Shown here: positions 5,496 to 8,518 of the stretch, piece by piece
Layout of the letters: the number at the start of each line of letters is the position of its first letter
Numbering within the stretch: position 1 is the stretch's first letter
Assembly: GCA_903916775.1 (NCBI GenBank)
Contig: CAIWXY010000216.1
Location: 1 to 8,518, forward strand
Length of the DNA stretch: 8,518 nt
Reading direction: 5' to 3'
Origin: an uncultured Actinomycetes bacterium
GTDB taxonomy: Bacteria > Actinomycetota > Actinomycetes > Nanopelagicales > Nanopelagicaceae
Notes under the pieces: generated by a model
What the model was told of the DNA's origin: nothing
What the model saw: only the letters and a program-made list of their open reading frames with translations
Databases searched by the model: none
Position numbers and translations under genes: made by a program

Positions 5496-7322
5496 GTGTC
5501 AGATATGACGGGTGAGATTATTGATGGGCGTTATCAACTTGAATCGTTGATCGCTTCTGGCGGCATGGCCAGCATCTACAAAGCCATCGACCTGCGTCTT
5601 GACCGCCCAGTGGCCGTCAAAATTATGCATCCTCATCTTGCCAATGATGAAGAATTCGTGCAGCGATTTATCCGCGAAGCCAAAGCTACTGCGGCTATCA
5701 CCCACCCCAATGTTGTCGCTATTCAAGATCAAGGCTGGAATACAGGTGGGTCACCCGCCGTATTTATTGTGATGGAATTTATTGATGGCTTTACCTTGCG
5801 CGATCTTTTGGCGCAACAAGGCCAACTCAGCACAGAAGATCTCCTCAAATATATGACTCCAGTTGTGAGCGCGCTGGCCCAGGCTCACAGGCTCGGAATC
5901 ACGCATCGTGATCTTAAGCCCGAGAACATTTTGATCTCTAAAGACGGTCGAATCAAGATCGCTGACTTTGGGCTAGCTCGTGGCGGCGGACTCGGTGCAA
6001 CTATGACTGTGGAATCAAGCATCATTCTCGGCAGCGTCTCATATCTCTCCCCCGAGCAAGTTCAACGTGGAGTCTCTGATTCGCGCAGCGATATTTATGC
6101 TCTTGGTATTGTCTTTTTCGAACTTCTCACAGGTAAGAAGCCGCACGAAGGTGAATCACCTATCGCAATTGCTTACAAGCATGTCAACGAGAAAATCCCT
6201 GCGCCAAGCACTCTGGTGCCTTCCATCGCACCTGCCCTTGATGCGCTTGTTGTAAGAGCTACAGCAATTAATCCTGATCAACGATTTAAAGATGCGGCTG
6301 AGCTAGAAGATGCGATGCAAGTAATTGCGGCTAGCTTGGACCCATCAAAAAAGCAGCTTAGTTTGGAGCTAGATCTACCGGTGCGACCTGTTCGTGCTGG
6401 AAGCGAGAAAGCCACCGGAACAAAACGCCGAGAACGTCCTGAAGTCCGGATTGGAAATACAGTTGTTGAACGCGTGAGAAACCCAACCGTACCGATTGAA
6501 GTAGAGGAACCAGCAATGAGCAAGACTGCGCAGCTTCGTCGAAAGAGTTCAAAGAGAGTTCGTCGAAATCGAAGTATTGCGCTGATCATTCTCCTCGCAC
6601 TCCTAGCTGGTACTTGGTATGAACTCAGCGGACCTGGAGCCGGAATTTCAATTCCTTCCGTTGCAGGTTTGAGTACAAGTGATGCGACGTCAACTCTTGC
6701 AGCGCTTGGATTGCGTTCTACCGTTGCTTCAAATGTTTACGATCCATCCATCCCGGCTGGAATGGTGATCTCCTCCACCCCAGGAGGTGGTGGCCACCTT
6801 AAGAAGGGTGGAGTTGTTTCGCTTTATATTTCACGAGGACCGCAGCCTTCCGAGGCTCCAACTCCAACACCGATTCCAACAGCAACCCCAACAGGAAGTG
6901 CCTCCGCTGCCACAACGCCGAGCAGTACAGCCTCAATTACCATTCCTTCGTATGTTGGCATGAGTGGAGATCAAGCCCAGAACGAACTCACAGCTGCAGG
7001 GTTTGTCGTGAATTCAATCTTTGGTTTTAGTGACACTGTTGCAGCCGGAAATGTCATCTCCCAAACACCGGATGCTCCAGCATCCGCTCCAGCTGGATCG
7101 ACTATTACGATCGTTGTTTCGCAAGGATCGTCTAAAGTCTTTATTCCAAATATCACCTCGCTCACTCAAAGCGCAGCGACTATCGCCCTTGAAAATCTAC
7201 AACTTCGCGTTGTCGTGAAGAGAGTTGGCAAAATTAGTAGCGCCGGCCGCGTATTCAAGGTTTCACCTGCCATTGGAAGTGAAGTGAATCGCAATTCTGT
7301 CGTAACTATTACGCTCAAATAG
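5496..7322 (+). CDS. pknL: Membrane Ser/Thr protein kinase with three PASTA domains (PknL-like)
   Basis: A 608-residue receptor-type kinase. The cytoplasmic kinase domain (about 11-280) has a glycine loop ASGGMASIY (20-28), the ATP lysine in VAVKIM (K42), the helix-C Glu E61, HRDLKPENIL (137-146, catalytic D139), DFG (157-159) and SPEQ (185-188). The activation segment carries T169 and T171, possible autophosphorylation sites. A basic juxtamembrane stretch (348-359) leads to one membrane helix (about 359-375). Outside lie PASTA repeats at about 383-448, 480-544 and 547-608, the first two separated by a Pro/Thr linker. PASTA domains of this class sense peptidoglycan or muropeptides. The ASGGM loop, LDRPVA, and LGSVSYLSPEQV with NPDQRF resemble mycobacterial PknL more than PknB. 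The metF-idsA neighbourhood also matches the pknL locus of Mycobacterium and Corynebacterium (recalled). The family is certain; pknL orthology is likely. The start is the GTG after TAAGAT. Confidence 0.9.
   Translation: MSDMTGEIIDGRYQLESLIASGGMASIYKAIDLRLDRPVAVKIMHPHLANDEEFVQRFIREAKATAAITHPNVVAIQDQGWNTGGSPAVFIVMEFIDGFTLRDLLAQQGQLSTEDLLKYMTPVVSALAQAHRLGITHRDLKPENILISKDGRIKIADFGLARGGGLGATMTVESSIILGSVSYLSPEQVQRGVSDSRSDIYALGIVFFELLTGKKPHEGESPIAIAYKHVNEKIPAPSTLVPSIAPALDALVVRATAINPDQRFKDAAELEDAMQVIAASLDPSKKQLSLELDLPVRPVRAGSEKATGTKRRERPEVRIGNTVVERVRNPTVPIEVEEPAMSKTAQLRRKSSKRVRRNRSIALIILLALLAGTWYELSGPGAGISIPSVAGLSTSDATSTLAALGLRSTVASNVYDPSIPAGMVISSTPGGGGHLKKGGVVSLYISRGPQPSEAPTPTPIPTATPTGSASAATTPSSTASITIPSYVGMSGDQAQNELTAAGFVVNSIFGFSDTVAAGNVISQTPDAPASAPAGSTITIVVSQGSSKVFIPNITSLTQSAATIALENLQLRVVVKRVGKISSAGRVFKVSPAIGSEVNRNSVVTITLK
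6858..6893 (+). repeat. Pro/Thr-rich low-complexity linker repeat inside the kinase gene
   Basis: Repeated CCA and ACN codons encode an alternating linker, PTPTPIPTATPT (residues 455-466), followed by a Ser/Ala/Thr-rich stretch to about residue 479. It separates the first and second PASTA domains on the outer face of the membrane. Such linkers are flexible spacers and can be O-glycosylated in actinobacteria; glycosylation here is only a possibility. Confidence 0.6.
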
Positions 7323-7330
7323 CCCAAGCC

Positions 7331-7339
7331 TTATCCACA
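7331..7339 (+). promoter_or_regulatory. Perfect DnaA-box 9-mer TTATCCACA upstream of nfo
   Basis: The nine bases match the high-affinity DnaA-box consensus exactly. It is the only exact match I noticed in the window, and it lies in the 42-base pknL-nfo gap, just upstream of the nfo -10 candidate. One box could regulate nfo or be chance; by simple base odds an exact 9-mer would appear on either strand in roughly one window in fifteen of this size. It is not an origin: there is no cluster of boxes, no AT-rich region and no dnaA or dnaN. Confidence 0.35.
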
Positions 7340-7351
7340 AAGCACATCCGA

Positions 7352-7357
7352 TAGGCT
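7352..7357 (+). promoter_or_regulatory. Putative -10 element for nfo (TAGGCT), leaderless
   Basis: TAGGCT matches TANNNT and ends 7 bases before the ATG at 7365. No Shine-Dalgarno is present between 7340 and 7364, consistent with a leaderless transcript. It lies within the right arm of the inverted repeat at 7326-7358. No strong -35 is visible at the usual distance. Confidence 0.4.
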
Positions 7358-7364
7358 TCGTCAC

Positions 7365-8237
7365 ATGAGCATGCCAGCTAATCGCCCACGTATCGGAGCC
7401 CATACCCCTACCTCTGGCGGAATGGCCAAACGTTCAATTGATTATGCGATTGCCACCGAGGCTGAAGCTATCCAAGTTTTTGCATCTAATCCTCGTGGCT
7501 GGGCGATGCCAGAAGCCAACCCAGAGGCCGACAAAGCTTTTCGTGAAAAAGCCACTGCACATGATTTAGCGGTTTACGTACACGCACCATTTCTCATCAA
7601 TCTAGGTTCTCCAACAGTAAGCACGTACGAAAACTCCGTCGCTTCGACTGCTTATTCACTCAAGCGAGCTCGTGAAATCGGCGCGCTTGGAACAGTCATT
7701 CATACTGGCTCTGCGGTAGATGAATCTCATGTCGAGACAGCCTGGAAGCAGATCAACAAGGGCATGATGCCCGTTTTGAAAAAGCTGAAGGAAGATGATC
7801 CATGGTTGCTTTTGGAACCAACTGCAGGACAAGGTCAATCGCTTGTAAAGAAACTTGATGACCTAACAAAATACTTCGATGCCCTTGAATGGCACCCAAA
7901 AGTAGGCGTCTGCTTAGATACCTGCCACGTCTTTGCCGCGGGACATGACATTGCTAAAAAGGGTGGGATGACGCAAACCCTTGACCTCCTAGTATCCATT
8001 GTAGGAATCGAGCGCATCAAACTTATTCACACCAACGACTCTATGGATGTATGTGGCGCGCTCAAAGATCGCCACCAAAATCTAGGAGAAGGTGAAATTG
8101 GACTCAAAGCTTTCGAAGAACTCATTGCGCATCCAGCTGTTGCCAATGCGCCGCTTATTCTTGAAACTCCCGGACAGGAACCCGAGCATGGCGCAGAGAT
8201 CGCACTTCTTAAGAAGATGAGATCCAAGCGCAAATGA
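7365..8237 (+). CDS. nfo: Endonuclease IV (AP endonuclease, Nfo)
   Basis: A 290-residue cytoplasmic DNA repair enzyme (E. coli Nfo has 285 residues) that cuts the backbone 5' to abasic sites and removes 3' blocking groups in base excision repair. All expected trinuclear zinc ligands can be seen: H73 (VHAPFLINL), H113 (IHTGS), E151 (LLLEPTAGQG), D185 and H188 (CLDTCHVFAAGHD), H222 (IHTND), D235 and H237 (KDRHQNLGEGEIG) and E267 (LETPGQ). The N-terminus, RIGAHTPTSGGM, is the usual first barrel strand. The ATG at 7365 leaves an eight-residue lead before that strand and fits a leaderless transcript. The stop overlaps the start of the transporter gene by 4 bases, so the two are probably coupled. 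The gene starts a new unit after the kinase, with a 42-base gap. Confidence 0.96.
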   Translation: MSMPANRPRIGAHTPTSGGMAKRSIDYAIATEAEAIQVFASNPRGWAMPEANPEADKAFREKATAHDLAVYVHAPFLINLGSPTVSTYENSVASTAYSLKRAREIGALGTVIHTGSAVDESHVETAWKQINKGMMPVLKKLKEDDPWLLLEPTAGQGQSLVKKLDDLTKYFDALEWHPKVGVCLDTCHVFAAGHDIAKKGGMTQTLDLLVSIVGIERIKLIHTNDSMDVCGALKDRHQNLGEGEIGLKAFEELIAHPAVANAPLILETPGQEPEHGAEIALLKKMRSKRK

Positions 8238-8518
8238 TCTCGGGCAAGCGTCACACAGTCCCCCTGATTTTACTTGCTAGCGTTGCACTTATCTGGGGTA
8301 GCACCTTCTCGCTCATGAAGAACACATTGGTTCGAACAAATGTGAATTCTTTTCTTGCATGGCGTTTTATCGCTGCGGCTCTGCTCATGGCCCTTCTTCG
8401 CCCCAAGGCATTTAAAGAGATTAATAAAGCATTTCTCTTGCGCGGAGTTATTATTGGCACTCTGCTCGGTGTCGGTTATCTTTTTCAGACATATGGCTTA
8501 ACAATGACAACCGTAGCC
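8234..8518 (+). CDS. DMT/EamA-family transporter (N-terminal 95 codons; 3' end beyond right edge)
   Basis: The frame runs open from the ATG at 8234 to the right edge. The N-terminus of an EamA (drug/metabolite transporter) protein is recognisable: a first membrane helix ending in ALIWGSTFSLMK (18-29), a second with LAWRFIAAALLMALL (41-55), a third at about 68-84, then the QTYGLTMTTVA turn (85-95), where DMT proteins carry a conserved Gly-Leu followed by small residues. Such proteins have about ten helices and 280-300 residues, and export or import amino acids, nucleobases or other metabolites; the substrate cannot be predicted. The start is fused to the nfo stop as ATGA, without a Shine-Dalgarno, indicating translational coupling. 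A link to DNA repair is not implied. Confidence 0.88.
   Translation, partial: MISGKRHTVPLILLASVALIWGSTFSLMKNTLVRTNVNSFLAWRFIAAALLMALLRPKAFKEINKAFLLRGVIIGTLLGVGYLFQTYGLTMTTVA

Larger units (their letters stand above)
7326..7358. terminator. Imperfect inverted repeat between pknL and nfo (weak terminator or operator)
   Basis: The left arm AAGCC (7326-7330), one bulged T (7331) and TATC (7332-7335) pair with GATA (7350-7353) and GGCTT (7354-7358), giving nine base pairs around a 14-base loop. It begins four bases after the pknL stop codon. No run of T follows, so a classical intrinsic terminator is doubtful. The right arm overlaps the proposed nfo -10 and the left arm overlaps the DnaA-box 9-mer, so an operator is an equally open reading. 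Confidence 0.35.

Noticed and set aside
6278..6589. Minus-strand frame of 103 codons opposite the kinase juxtamembrane region
   Set aside because: The Ser/Arg-rich, low-complexity translation is what the complement of Glu/Arg/Ala-rich coding sequence produces; no family resemblance.
7331..7339. Replication origin signalled by the DnaA box
   Set aside because: There is one box only, no AT-rich unwinding region, and no dnaA, dnaN or parAB genes nearby.
7326..7358. Strong intrinsic terminator after pknL
   Set aside because: The hairpin has a bulge, a long loop and no following T tract, so it is listed only as a weak terminator or operator candidate.
8251..8460. Minus-strand frame opposite the transporter gene
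   Set aside because: The plus strand encodes a recognisable EamA N-terminus coupled to nfo by an ATGA overlap.

Overview
The window looks like a compact actinobacterial chromosome segment with a base composition near 50% G+C by eye. Gene order, protein signatures and tight packing suggest a streamlined, probably freshwater or marine planktonic lineage of the Nanopelagicales/acI kind or a relative. That placement is an inference from style; there is no rRNA or other taxonomic marker here. No mobile element, CRISPR array, tRNA or rRNA is visible, and no gene-free stretch exceeds about 45 bases.

Layout. On the minus strand are a CDP-alcohol phosphatidyltransferase (cut by the left edge) and metF (5,10-methylenetetrahydrofolate reductase), overlapping by 4 bases and reading leftwards. 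A 24-base gap separates metF from a divergent plus-strand run: a polyprenyl (probably geranylgeranyl) diphosphate synthase, crtI (phytoene desaturase), crtB (phytoene synthase), a small uridine-kinase-like P-loop protein, and a Ser/Thr protein kinase with three PASTA domains that closely resembles actinobacterial PknL. After a short gap holding a hairpin and a perfect DnaA-box 9-mer come nfo (endonuclease IV) and a DMT/EamA-family transporter cut by the right edge.

How the genes work together. The synthase, CrtB and CrtI form a complete route from C5/C15 prenyl diphosphates to GGPP, phytoene and a desaturated carotene such as lycopene. No lycopene cyclase, ketolase or carotenoid cleavage dioxygenase is in view, so later steps must be encoded elsewhere. 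metF and the prenyl synthase, followed later by pknL, match a neighbourhood I recall from Mycobacterium and Corynebacterium (metF - idsA - ... - pknL). Here the carotenoid genes sit where a mannosyltransferase gene sits in those genera.

Expression signals. No gene has a convincing Shine-Dalgarno sequence. Gene junctions fall into two classes. Three are 4-base ATGA overlaps, consistent with translational coupling. Of the six other gene starts, five have a TANNNT hexamer 6 to 8 bases before the start codon, as expected for leaderless transcripts. In two cases the hexamer begins with the stop codon of the preceding gene. The metF and crtE hexamers overlap on opposite strands around a GGTACC palindrome. 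These promoter calls are pattern-based and untested.
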